Shown: positions 23,220 through 36,600 of the stretch, in pieces
How positions within the stretch are numbered: position 1 is the stretch's first letter
Layout: the number at the start of each line of letters is the position of its first letter
The notes under the pieces: model-generated
Seen by the model: only the letters and a program-made list of their open reading frames with translations
Told to the model about the DNA's origin: nothing
The model's database searches: none
Made by a program: the position numbers and the translations under genes
NCBI GenBank assembly: GCA_028564705.1
Contig: JAPXFQ010000249.1
Span: 1,240,001 to 1,304,000 of the forward strand
From: Apricaphanius iberus
Lineage: Eukaryota; Chordata; Actinopteri; Cyprinodontiformes; Aphaniidae
Length of the DNA stretch: 64,000 nt
Direction of reading: 5' to 3'

Positions 23220-26200
23220 CTATTTATTAATGTAAAAAAAATAAAAATAAAAAAATAAACAGGAAGAGAGAAAGAGGAGCAGCAAAAGTTATAGAGCAGT
23301 CTAATCAAAGCATTCTATGAGGCTATTTATTCTGTAAAAAAAAGGGGTATCAAACAGTTGGCCAATATTTACGAATAAGGGCAGCAAATAATAGAAATGC
23401 TGATTATAGTGGATTCCTCCATGAAAGTCAGAGGTAATTGGTTCATTCTAGACATTACTCAGATGAACAGCATCCTTGGTTTAAAAGTTTTAAAAAATAA
23501 AGAAAATTATATGTTGTTTAGTTACATTTAGCTTAAATGCTTTAAAAAAGAAACCTCAACCAGAAATACAAGGAATATGACAGAAAACTACATTTTCAAC
23601 TGATCAAAGCGCAACCAAAATGGCTAAGACTCAATCACCAGCTGAAGGGTGATCAAAGAAGTACTAGTTACTTCTGCACACTAACAATTAGAAGACACCC
23701 TAACAATGTGAACAAATCCCTCAGCAAGAAGCCCCAAACAAAGTGCTGACGAGGTTGCAATTTGCCAATTGATTTCCTTGACTGGCCAAAACAGCAATGC
23801 TACAAGCCTTTACGTCCTGATGAAAGCAAGAAAGAGCTCTTTGTCGTAGTAGACTGTGTAGCATGATGGCCTAGGTATCATGGGGATGTTTAGCTACAGT
23901 GCTTAATGCATTACAATGATCAGTTTAAATAGATACAAAAACATCGTGTTGCCTAATCTCGAAGAGGATATTATTTTGAAATGGGTGTGTCAACAAGGCA
24001 CCAGGTCCAACCACATCAGTAAACAAGCAGCAACTTGGTTCCCCATAAAAAAAGTAACGCTATGGAGTAACCAACCTAATTTGCAATTCAGTCACACTGA
24101 AAACATCTGAGGTTGGTACCCTAGCAGTTCTTAGAAACAATAGTTATACAACAACAAGAAATTGTGTTTCTGAGGAAAGTAACATCTTCAAGCAACTTTT
24201 TCGATTTATTAAGCAAATGTGTATTGCTTGTTTCCTACTTGCTTAAAATTATAGAATTTTGTAAGTTTTGATTTAGAAGAAAATGTATTCTCAACTCAGT
24301 TTCATGTACAGCAATAACAGCTATCGTAAGAATGCATAGCTTTCCTTAGTTTAAGATAATATTAAGTTTAAATTACATTCATACATACCTTGAAATTTTC
24401 CTCTGTTAAGCCTTCCTCAGTTTTAGCATCTCTGATCATAGCAGCAACATATCGCTTCACAAGGGACTTCAAAACCTGCTAAAAATGCAAACCTCGTTTT
24501 ATACAGATTCTTACTGTTATACGTTTTATAAAGCAACTCCATACAAAATGAAATAGTGGGGTTCTTGTTTGACAACAAACCTGGTATTCATGGTTTAATC
24601 TGACATTTTCTGCTGCCCGCATCTGTGATAAAAGGATAAATTAAAGTAACACATTATCCCTGTTTACTTTGGTATAAGAATATTGTTTTTGTTTACTTGC
24701 CCTTTTAAGAAAATAAACTCTTATGGGTTGACATTATAATAGCTTTATTAGTTACTTTGGGTATTAGGTTATTAAATGTATGCATAACTCTTTTGAAGCA
24801 AAGATTTGAGGCAGTGAAAACTCTTGGAATGCTGAGAAAATGTCTCACAACTCCTTACCCCCAAAGTCTCAAATGTGTCAAAGGATTTTTTGCTTTGTTT
24901 CTTAAACACTTTTTTTTTTATCCACTGTAGCAGATAATATGCAGACTTTGGACTTGGTATTATATTGAATGGAGATGGTAAAGTCCCGCCTTCTTCAAAA
25001 TAGCTCATCCATAATTTTGTCCGTGCAAATTTCCATTCTATGTCTGCATGATCCTGAAAAAGAAACACTTAAATTTTATCATTAATAACCATTAAAATAT
25101 TTGTATAAATAGATGAATCATTCGTAGGACTTACAGCAATGTGCTGATAGGAGTTGTTCATCATTGCAATTAGCATGTTCAGAAGCACTACCAGGGAGAT
25201 GATATTGTAGACACCAAACATAGTAGTGCCCACAAATGCGGTGAATGTATGGTTCGCTTTCACGTTGGTCACATAGAGAGCAATCAGGCCAAACACAGAC
25301 CAGAATAATGACTGCAGTGTTTCAAACAACCTGATAAATGAACAGTCAAATATGTCTCTAATAAGTACTTTATTTGGTAAGTTGGTAAATATTTCTAATG
25401 CATGTTAAATATATCAGAGAATCAGCAATAGATAATGACTTGACTTACGTTGAAAAGGCATTATTTTGAGTTTGACAGCGAATGCCTGTGCAGTTCTTTA
25501 CACCATCCGTTGCATAGTAATAATAGAGCTGGTTAAGGCCATTGGCAAAAGCCAAAAGCACGAGACAGTAGATGAACATGAATTTGAGGATGTCCAGAAG
25601 CATTCGGCCGAGGGAAATCTGTAAGGGTCCCAAGTGTGAGTTGGCAGTGAAAAGACTGATCAGACGTAAGGAGCTAAAAATGTTAGCTATGGCAAATAAG
25701 GCCTCTGCCATCAATGTGGGATGCAACATCTCCCAGCTGTTTCTTGGCTTGTATCCTTTATACTGTAATGAAAACATTTTTTAATAATCAGTTTAAATGA
25801 TCAGATATTGTGTAGTCAATGTTAAATCATCAACTAAACTCTAGAAATAAATCTGTGAATTACCATTGTATATGCAACAATTTTTAGAGAAATGGTTGCA
25901 ATATACAAGGAGTTCATTATGAAGTCCATTATGTTCCACCAATCATCCACGTAGTCCTTTAAACCACTGTCCCACATTTGTTTGATCTCAGCCCATATGA
26001 AACCTTGGAGAGATGAACAAATAGGAGAAAACTGGGGTTGCAACATTATTGCTCTCTACACGTGGCTACCTGAGATAATAATAGATAAATATTACTTATT
26101 GCAGATTAAATATATATATAGTAGCAAATGTAAATTATGAACAATAGGCTGCATGTTTAATTACCAATAACCCAAGGCAGGATCAGCCATTCCACAGTGG

Positions 26201-29200
26201 TAGGTGCTGGGCCCTGAAAGTTGGCAGCCACACATTCTGGCTGAACAGAGTCCATATGCTGTGATGCCAAGAAGAGCAGGAAGAGAAAGGTCAAGTAGGA
26301 AGAAGTGTGGCAGATGAACTTGATGAAAGGCTTACGGATGAATTGTCCATAGCGACTCTTTGGAGATATCAAGTAGAAGACAGAAAGCAATGGGAAGAGG
26401 AGACCAATGAAAGCACAGGTGATCAGCTTCATTGCCCAGTGACGTCTCCTCCAGCCTGGGAATTCATCATACCATCGAGATGCAAGAAGCTGCTGGCAGT
26501 TGGGTTGAGCAACAAACTGAAAAAAACAGAGACAGAGGAAAAGTAAAGATTGAAACTTAGCTTGAACTCTATTCATTGTTTCTTTTAAATCTACTGGAAA
26601 ATAACAAATCATATTTAAAGCCCTGAACTCAAACTTTTTTAATTCAAAGGCAAATTTATTTGTATAGTACACTTTCATCAGCAAGGCAACTCAATGTCCC
26701 TTGGGTGATTAGGGGAAAACAATAAAAGCAGCAATAAACGAATAAAAACAGAAAAAAACAACATCAAAAAGATGAACATTAAAACACACCAGTGTTTTGA
26801 CATTCTAACTATTATTAATCAATTAATCAAAGGCAGCTCTAAACAGGTACGTTTTTTTTTAGCTTTGCTTTAAAGGAACTCAGGAAGGCAGCTTTGCAGT
26901 CATCTGGAAATTTGTCCCAGATAAAAGTAGCATAGAAATTTTAAGGTATTTCTCCATGTAGAAAAAAATGAATTCTGGCTGTCCATTGTAATAGGATTCC
27001 CAGGTAGAGAGAAGAGCACACACACAAACAACTTGCGCCAAGGTTCAACTATGCGGATTACTGGGAAATTACAGAACTGTTATGGTTTTCGGTGGGTTCT
27101 TTTCAATGCAAAACAAAACAGCAAAGTCCCACCATCATTGTCGAGTTTTACTCAGAGAATTAACTCAAAATGTTTCAGATCTTAACTGGGATTGGCTCAT
27201 AATGATCAATGAACAACATACATTTCAATTTTGATTCATAACTCTTTCTTACCGTTAATGCCAACCTATCAGATGCTGGACTGGGGGACAATTATAGGGC
27301 AGGATGGCATGTTAAGGGGTGCATAGGCCTTTCTGCTGAAACCTTCACCTATTATGCTGTGGTGGAAAAATTTAGTGTTATGATTTATCTGTACTTTGTA
27401 ATCAACTGTGACGCCTTTTTACTTAATGTTGTAGTATTAGTTTGAATGTTTAGTCTTATTGATTGACGCCTTTACCCAAGTTATGGTCAGAGAGTTTTGA
27501 TTGTGATAGTCCACATCCTGCGTTACCATGGAGATGGCTCTTCAACAGGGCATCCTTAAAGGTCTACAAAGTTCACAGCTTTCTAATCGAAGAGAAATGC
27601 ACCTTTAAGTCTCTGATTTTCACCCTGAGAGTTGTACTTTATAATAGATAGACCAAGGTTGCTAGAAATAATATAAGCTTGTTGTTGTAAGACGAGACAT
27701 GTCAGTATTCTCCATGCTTCTGTAATGGTTACTGTCCTCTTGTATGATCAATTCGAATCATATTAAAACCTCCAAAACGTTTAAAGGAATATCTCTCATT
27801 TTATTAAGAGTCTAAAGTCAGACTACAATTCATTTGATAAACTGAATAAAATCCTGGAGGAATTTCATGCTCAATTTTTTTTTTGTCCAGTCATCTCAGT
27901 GACACTTTTAAAAATGGCATTGTGGTAGGATAAAAACCAGTCATTACAAAGCTATGTGGTAATCACATTAAACATAGCAGTTTTATGATTTCAAATGTCC
28001 ATGGAGGCTAGAAGAGAGCCTTAATCGTTAGGAATGGGGCCTTCCAAGTAATAAAAAAATGAATAAAAAAAACCCAAAACAACTTAATGGTTCACTGTGA
28101 ACTTGTTTCTGAGACAGCTGCTCCTTTTTTTAAATTAACCCGACTTGCCTACTGTATGACTCATTAGAAAATTAAATCAAATTAGAAGCATACTGTTTAT
28201 TCTGTGCACCCCAATAGTTTCATGAAGGCACTCACTTGCAAACTGAGTCTCAAGTTTGTGGCGTACCTTCCTACAGGCGACATAGGCGCTTGCCTAGGGT
28301 TCTATCTTGTGAGGGCCGCCAAATATGCGTCGAGAAAAGAAAATGTTTATATAATATTTTTTTCAACAGTTTTTGCCATCTCTATCTATAACAATACTTT
28401 GACATAAATATTGCTGACAAATATTTTGTGTATATAGTGTATTTATATGATTCCCATTTTACAGTATATAATTCGGCACACAATGTTTTATTGTTCATTT
28501 CATTTTTTGTTTGGATTCTTTAGTGTGCATTTTTTGTTCTCAGATGTTGTGCTACTGTTCAAGTTAAAGATTTATTTTCTGTATAGTTATTATTGAACAG
28601 CTTAATTCTTTTGCACACGTTGTTATATTGTTATCTTTATACTATCAATATTTCAAAAAAATGTGCAATTCTTTGGACATGACTTCTTTTTTCGGGGTCA
28701 ATGGGCCCGCATCAAGCTCGCCTAGGGTACCAAATGGTCTACGAGCACCACTGCCTACACCCATCCTCCTGTCAGCTGAGCATTAATATAAACATTCTAA
28801 GGACAATTGCCGACAGTGATACATGTCAATTTCATTTTAAGAACATTATAGCCAAATGGATCCAATTATTTCTATTTGGTATAAAGCACGACATTGTTGG
28901 TCATAGAATCATTAATCGTAATCTGAGATTTCCCTAACATCTTTACAAAATTTCAAGAACAATTACATGAATACATGAAAAATGTCAAAATGAGCAGTAA
29001 GGATTTACTTAAATTATTTTATCATGAATTAAAGTTTTATATACTATATTCCACAAAACACTAAAACAAATTAAAGCTGAAATAGATTATGTTTTTGAAT
29101 GAACAGTAAAACAATCTTACTGATGACCAAAAAGGAGTGTATAAAAATATATCATCGTATTCTTGTCTCTTCATTCTACTATTACTTCCATATTAAATAG

Positions 29201-30639
29201 TTTTTGGTTAAAAATAAAATTATTGCCAGGGTCATTTCAGCGATGACATTCCTTACATGATGACCGAAAAGCGCAAATGGATTAAACCAGAGCATCCTTT
29301 CTAAATATCTATCCGAACCCGGCCCGGCCCATCGGGTACCATCGGGCATGGGTTGGGTATGCATCCTCTAGTATAAGCCCCAAATCTTCCTTACCCTCAA
29401 TTTACACAGCGGCACAGCAAATAGAAACCATTAGAGTTAGAGTTTATTATGTTGTTAACACTAAATATGCCTCTTTTTATACAGTCAGAACAGACACTAG
29501 GTGCTGAAAAGAACGGTGTTTTAATGTGTCAAAGACGGTATACTTTCTATGGTTCTTGAGAACACATTCAATGAGTAGCTGTGTCACGTAAAATGCGGCA
29601 TGTAAAGACCAGAGGAAACCGTTTTTACAGTGTTCTAAAGCTGTTGAAAAACTGCATTCTGGTGGAGTTTTTACCGCTTTTTCCAGCATCAGAAGAAATT
29701 TCACAGTGAGTTTCCATAATTTTTTATCTGGAACTGTTAAAAAAGTGCATATTTTGATCCTTTTGGCTTGCCATATTTTTACCTGACATGCTTTGAAAAT
29801 GCATCAAGCTCCAGCAGGTAAGGGAATTACCAGTTTGAAGGGTTATATTAGGTATTTAAACAACATTGTCAATAATGCCTAGTAATAATACCTAGTTATT
29901 CATAAGTGATTCAATAACTTCAAAAGGAATCTATGGCTGAAAACAAAACTAAATCATCTTCCTCCAACACAATGTTTGATACATGGTTATTGTGGTTTGT
30001 GCTGATTTTCTTTGTGAATCTGATTATTTTTTTACAGCTTTTAAAAGGTCTAAAATGTTCAAATTGCCCTCATATAATATGAAGGTCTATGGGGATACTG
30101 TGAATGGGAAAAGTATCAAGAAAATCATAGTAGGGAGCACGGTGGTGCAGCTGGTAGCGCAGCTCACCTCACAGCTAGAAGGTCCTGGGTTCGATTCCTG
30201 CCGGGGACGCTGTGGGTGCTGAAGGTGTGTTTGATCCTCCATATCATCAGCACCCACACCCTGGGTGGGGTTGGCAAAAGGGCCTTTCTGTGTGGAGTTT
30301 GCATGTTCTCCCCGTGTTCCCTTGAGTAGTTAATGTGAGCTACTCCCACAAAAACATGTATCAGTTCTGGGCTATATACTGCCCCCTCCTGGCTGACCGA
30401 GGCACCTGAGGGGTTGGAGAGGATCCAGCTGGAATAGTGTGATCCTTCCACACGCTACGTCCAGCTGGGGGAACCCCACCCCCCCGGGTGACAAAATGGG
30501 CCTGTTCACTCCTCAAGTAGGAAGGAGGCTTGAGCTCAGTGCAGGGCCCTCCTACGGTCAGCAGAGGGAAGGCAATGCCCAGGACTGTACTTAGGTAGGA
30601 ACACTGGGGTGATAATAATGGGGAAAAAAATCGTGGGAT

Positions 30640-30670
<31 letters not shown>

Positions 30671-33600
30671 GTGGACATGAGTAATTGAGGTTTAAAGACA
30701 GAAAATATCAAATATTTTAAATATAAATTCCGCCTGAAAAAATACACATTAGTAGCTGTTTTTTGTTTTTTTTTTTCATTGTAAAGAAGCAAATAAAAAT
30801 TATAAATAGCAACTACTCACTCTTATTGACTTTAGACCAACTGTTGGTATCTGTAATAACAAAAATTTTAAAGTTGCAAGGTAAATGTTACTCTAGGAGG
30901 CGTGGGGGCTAGCGGGTTTTCCCAATAGGGGCTATATCTTGTGTTTTTCCTCTGAATGTATACCCTTGCTAAGGTGTCAATTGATTAAACAATGGCAGCC
31001 AGCTTTTCAGATGTAAATGATTCTTCAGTATGAAATCCTCAACTTAAATTTGTTGAAACCTGCCCAGATTTATTATGCTATGAAAATGACATCTTTCCCA
31101 AACAGCATTATATTAAAACATATCCAAACTGTTCATGACAGAATTACCGAAACCTTAACATTGATTAGAGTTACTTGGAACTTATGGAACCAGCAAGAGT
31201 ACACATGAGTATCTTTTAGATCATAAGTCTATTGTGTGCTGCATGTCTAGAAAGTGATCAGAAATATTTCACACAGAACAGGCGGTATAACTTCTTTTAT
31301 TAACCTAGAAAAGTAGACTAGAGACTGAAATTATGCTGCTTCAGCCAAAATTTTAAAATGAGGAAACCTTACTCCAATCAAACTGATCAGAAATCTAAAA
31401 GGCTGAATGAACCATTTCCTGGTCCATTAACTATGCTTACGCAGCTCAGAAACTTTAACTTGAAGTGAGCTCCTGGTCAGCAACATGCTTTGCTCAAAGT
31501 GTCTGGGAATATTTTCTTTAATTGATTTATTTACATGGAATCCGTGCGAAAAGTTGAAAGCATCTGCTAACAAATAGTCAGTGTGTGTTATTTTTACTAT
31601 TCTGTAAAAATAACTGATAGCCTTCATATTTTTCCATCACCGTTCTAATAAACCAGTCAAATACGGAGAATATTCAGTTAATGCGACCCCTGATATTTAT
31701 ATTTATACTCATTATGTTTATTTAATTTGAGGTGCTATTTGTTTTGTTTTTATTCAGAGGTTTTTTATATTTACTGTTGCACTATAAGTCCAAAAGTGAA
31801 TAATTGCTATTTATTACTCCAAATCAAACTTTATTTATAAAGTGCTTTTTAAACTACAAAGCTTATCAAAGTTCTTTACAGATTAAAATGCCACTCCTTC
31901 CCAAAACCCAAAATAAAAACATCAGTACAACTATAGGCCTCCTCCCCACTCATCCCGTCCCCCATGCATGCACATACTTAAAAGCAACAAAAAGCAAAAA
32001 CGGGCTGAGTACAGATGAGCCAGGAGACACCATCATGGGAGCCATCTGCATTGGCAGCCGCAGATCAGCAGCAATCAAGGCAATGACCCAGGGTGCCCAG
32101 AGTAGGGAGGGCTGGTATCACTACCTCCACCCAAGCACTACCTGGAGAGCACCCAGGGAGCTACAGCCGACCACTGCTCCCGATGCAAAGGGCTCCCACA
32201 AAGGAAAGACTAGAAGGATGATTAAAATAAGTTAAAATACTAAAATAAACAGTAGAAAATTAGATTAAATAGTAAAATATTGATAAAAATGTTAACACTC
32301 AAGGTTTTAAATTATAAAGTGTAAAACAATAATATGGTATGCTCAAATAAAAGTGTGAAGCAGAAGATAATAATAGATAATAGTCAGGTAAAAGATAAAC
32401 TAAAAATTAAATCAATTAAAACATTCAGGGCAATTAAATAGAAATGATTAAAAAAATCAGTTAAAAGCTATGTTAAAAAGGTAAGTCTCGAGCCTGCTCT
32501 TAAAAATATGAACGTTTTCTACGGCCCTGAGGTCCTCCGGCAGCCTGAGGTGAGGGCCATAATAATGGAAAGACGCCTCACCATGAGTGCGTGTCCTGAC
32601 TTTGGGGATGATACAGACAATGCTGCCAGAGGACCGCAGAGACTGCGAAAGTTCGTATGTTAAAAGCATTTCAGAAAGATAAAAAGGCCCAAGACTATTA
32701 GGACACTTAAAAACCATTAAAAGAGCCTTAAAGTCATTCCTAAAACATACGGGGAGCCAATGTAGTGATTCTAAGACCGGTGTAATGTGCTCCTGCCTCC
32801 TGGTCTTCGTCAGGACACGAGCTGCTGAATTTTGTAAAAGCTGTAAACTTGTGGTGGTCTTTTTGTGAAGAGCAGAAAGCAGGGCATTATAGTAATCAAT
32901 TCTACTGGTGATAAAAGTATGAATTAGCGTCTCCGCATTGACCCAAGAAAGAATGGGGCGGACTCTGGCAATGTTCTTTAGGTGATAAAAACCTATTTTA
33001 GTAATATTTTTAATGTGTTCAATAAAAGACAGCTCAGAGTCAAAAATCACACCCAGATTCTTCACTTGTGAAGAAGGATTAAAGGACAATGATTGTAGTT
33101 TTGATAAAAGTTTCTGTCTCTGAGCCTCAGTACCCATAACTAAAACTTCAGTTTTGTCCTGGTTGGGATGGAGAAAGTTTTCTGCCATCCAGGATTTGAT
33201 GTCTAAAATGCAGTTAAAAAGTGCATCCATTGGCCGTGTGTCATCAGGAGAAATGGAGATGTACAACTGTATATCATCAGCATAACTGTGAAAGTTAACT
33301 CCATGTCTTCTGATGACATTGCCAAGAGGGAGAATAAGTAGGGTTCATTGCACAGAACATAACATGCCGAGTACAAAAAAAACAACAAATGATTGGAGAT
33401 GTAGAACTGAATTTTCACCGCCTCTAATTTTCTTAATTGTTGTTGTTTTTTAATATTTACTTTCGCTTTTTAATTTTAACACCACTCTTTCTCAGTATTC
33501 TATACATTTACTGTTTTCTGTAGCTTTAGCTGAAAATCCATTAATGGGAACTCAAAACAATTTTTAAAGTCCATAAAAGGTCCCTTCCTCATTAAAATGT

Positions 33601-36600
33601 CATGAGTTTGAATTTCAAGGAAATGGTCATTATATCTTCCTTCATTATACTCAATTATCTAATCATCATGGGATTCACTAAAAGGGTCTACTGTAATGCA
33701 CTGTTAAAAGCCAGACTGGCAATTACATGTTGCTCTAAAGTCCCAGAGGATGTCCCCACCCATCTATGGCCATTTACAGCCCATCTTGGCACTTTTCTTA
33801 TCCTTCACTCCTTACGGATCAAATCATGTCATGTCAGTTTCTTCTTGTACATGGTTTAGTTGTAAAAACTGTCCCTTGTAAGTTTTCACAGTACAGTTAT
33901 TAAAACATTATTATTTTGTTCATTCTAACGTTTGACTTTAACAGACCACAGTAAAAAAAAAAACATGTAGAATCTCAGATAGTTAACAAAAAACATATAC
34001 CTCCTTCTGGGAATACTTGATGGCCAATTTCAAGCGGGCTAGGTCATTGGTGTTTTCATCCATCAGAGGATTGATGTCATCACGGTAGTTGAGAATTGTA
34101 TCCAGCTCCTTAGAGCTTCTGGTCTGGTCTAGAAGATCCTTTGCAAATTGTTTGCACATTTGGGACAACTCTTCATACTCTGATTTGAACTCATTCTCCA
34201 CTGTGCTGAGCTCTTTCAGCTCCCAGCTGAGCTGAAAAGCTGTGAGGAATGGATCTTCACTGGAGAGGGCAATTAGAGACGGGCTGGCGAGGGCCTTGTA
34301 GATGTTAAGACGAGAGCGTGATTGACGTAGGCTGTCCACATCTGTGTTGGACATGCAGTCCATACAGTTGCAACGCACAGCATGTGGTTGTGGTATAGAA
34401 ACACCTCGGTGCAGAAGCAGTTTGATGATTTCATAGTTGTTAGTCTGAGCTGCGAGGATGATTGGAGTAATGTCTGGAGTGAAGTCGGAAAACTGTCGTT
34501 CCAATAGAATTGGGGGGATCTTAACGGGAAACGAAGAGAGAAACACACTAATGAGTGGACATTTAACAAAGCCATTTAGATTACATAAATATTGTCTTGA
34601 AAAGTGTTAGAAGAACGCTGCTTTGAAATACCTTACAGGATCCAAACAAACTGTCTGAAAGGATCCAATTAATGCTTCCTGACTGATCTATCAGCGAGCA
34701 CAAAGCTAATGGCTTGTGGTTGAGCTGTACTCAGCTGGCTTCCAAACACTTTTCAGATTTTTATTTGTAAAAATATATTGACTAAAGACTAATTTTGTAT
34801 TTGCCTTCCACTTCACAATATGTACTACTTTTTGTTGGTCTATTACATACAATATCATTAAGCATTTAAATTTGAGGTTGCAACATGGCAAAATGTGTAA
34901 ATTGAATGTAATCAAATTTAATCAAATTTACATTATGGCAAGGTACATCTTTGGCTTAACTGATCCAAAGTTACTTAAATGGCTTGCAGTAGTATGCACC
35001 CTTTACTTTTCTTAACTTTTGAATAATGGGATCCAGGAGATCCCATTATTATATGAGTCTTATAGTTAAAGTGACCTAATTAAAATCCTATGAACAAAAA
35101 AAACTCTAGACTTAGTTTTAAAAGAACTAAAGTTTAATATAGAACACAAAAAAAGGTTGAGGGCGATATCACTGATCAAATATTACATTCCTATCTGAAA
35201 GCAAAATCAGTTGAGGGTTTTTTTCTTTATAGAATATACAATTACCTTTTGACGAAAAGTATGTATTATTCTATATTTTTGTTACAAAATCTTTGAAGCG
35301 GGACAAATAGCAACATAAATTTGCAATTTAGTGATTACTGTGATCCCTAAAGTAAACATTTATAGCCTTTAAAATTATTCATTCATCCTTCAAGTTTCTT
35401 TACATTGTTTGACAGGATACAACAGTTTTCATAAATAAAAATACAAATAATATGGACTTCATTCAATTTCAGCCCTCTTTACTCTGATCCCCCTAAATGA
35501 ATCCAGACAGTACCCTCAAAAATCCCAAGAGAAAATAGACTGGTCCTCAATTTAAAGCTAGTGTATAAATAAACATTTTCTGTGAGGGCCTCTGAGATTT
35601 CCTTTTTTTTTTAGAACTAAGAAACAACCAGCACCATGCAGGGCAAGGAACACGCTAGATAGATGAAGGATTAAGTTATGAAGAAGTTTCAAGCAGGATA
35701 AGGTTATAGACTTGTAGCTTTACCCTCAGTGAAAATGGGTTATATAAAATATGGAAATACAACTGAACACTATACTTCTAAGACTTATTCTCAAAGACTG
35801 CTTATGCATTTTCCTTCCTCTTCTCAAATATGTAGGACTTCATGTTGGCTGGTCACAAAAAAATCCTAGTAAAATGAATGTAGGTCTGTGACTGCAACAT
35901 GAAATAGCTCAAGAGGCAAGAATACTTTTGCAAGGCATTCTATCAGCAAGAATCTAAACTTTAAAATTCCATGTAGTTAAATTGATGATATCACATTTAA
36001 ACAATTTAAAAAATATAACTACTTATACTGTAGGTGTATCTGTAGCTAAACTGATGCCATGTTACTTAAATAGCTTGAAGTAACATGAAACCTACTTAAA
36101 AATCCGTGTTACATTTTTTTCGGTTTTCTTCTTGATTGCTGAATAATGATTTCGAGGACATACAGGTGAACTGGATCTCATTATAAAAGTGACAAAGGCT
36201 ATAAGGGGAATCTGGTTTTTATTTCATCTAATTTCCACATCTTGCATCTACCAATTATTTTCTTCATAAAATACATTAAACACATTTGTACTGAGTTCAA
36301 AAGTAAATAGCAACTTTTTTTATGAACAATGTTTTAAATTCGGGTCTTGTTTGTTATGACAATACTGAGTGGTAAAACACCTGCTACATGACCATTTTAG
36401 ACCAATGGCGAGACCAATTTTAATCAACGTGATGATGTAGGAAGAGAGGAAAATTACCCCTGAAACTTCTGCTACATGCAGAAAACTTCTGCTACAATTT
36501 CTGGTACAAGTGCTACATGCATTTAACATCTGTGAAACATGAACAGGAATTGGATTTCACACTCAAGCAATGGAATACATACAGGAACGTCATAGGTCGC

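Noticed and set aside
29290..29360. GC-rich ggcccggcccatcgggtacc-like stretch.
   Set aside because: It probably comes from a decayed DNA transposon, but no ends or duplications could be found.
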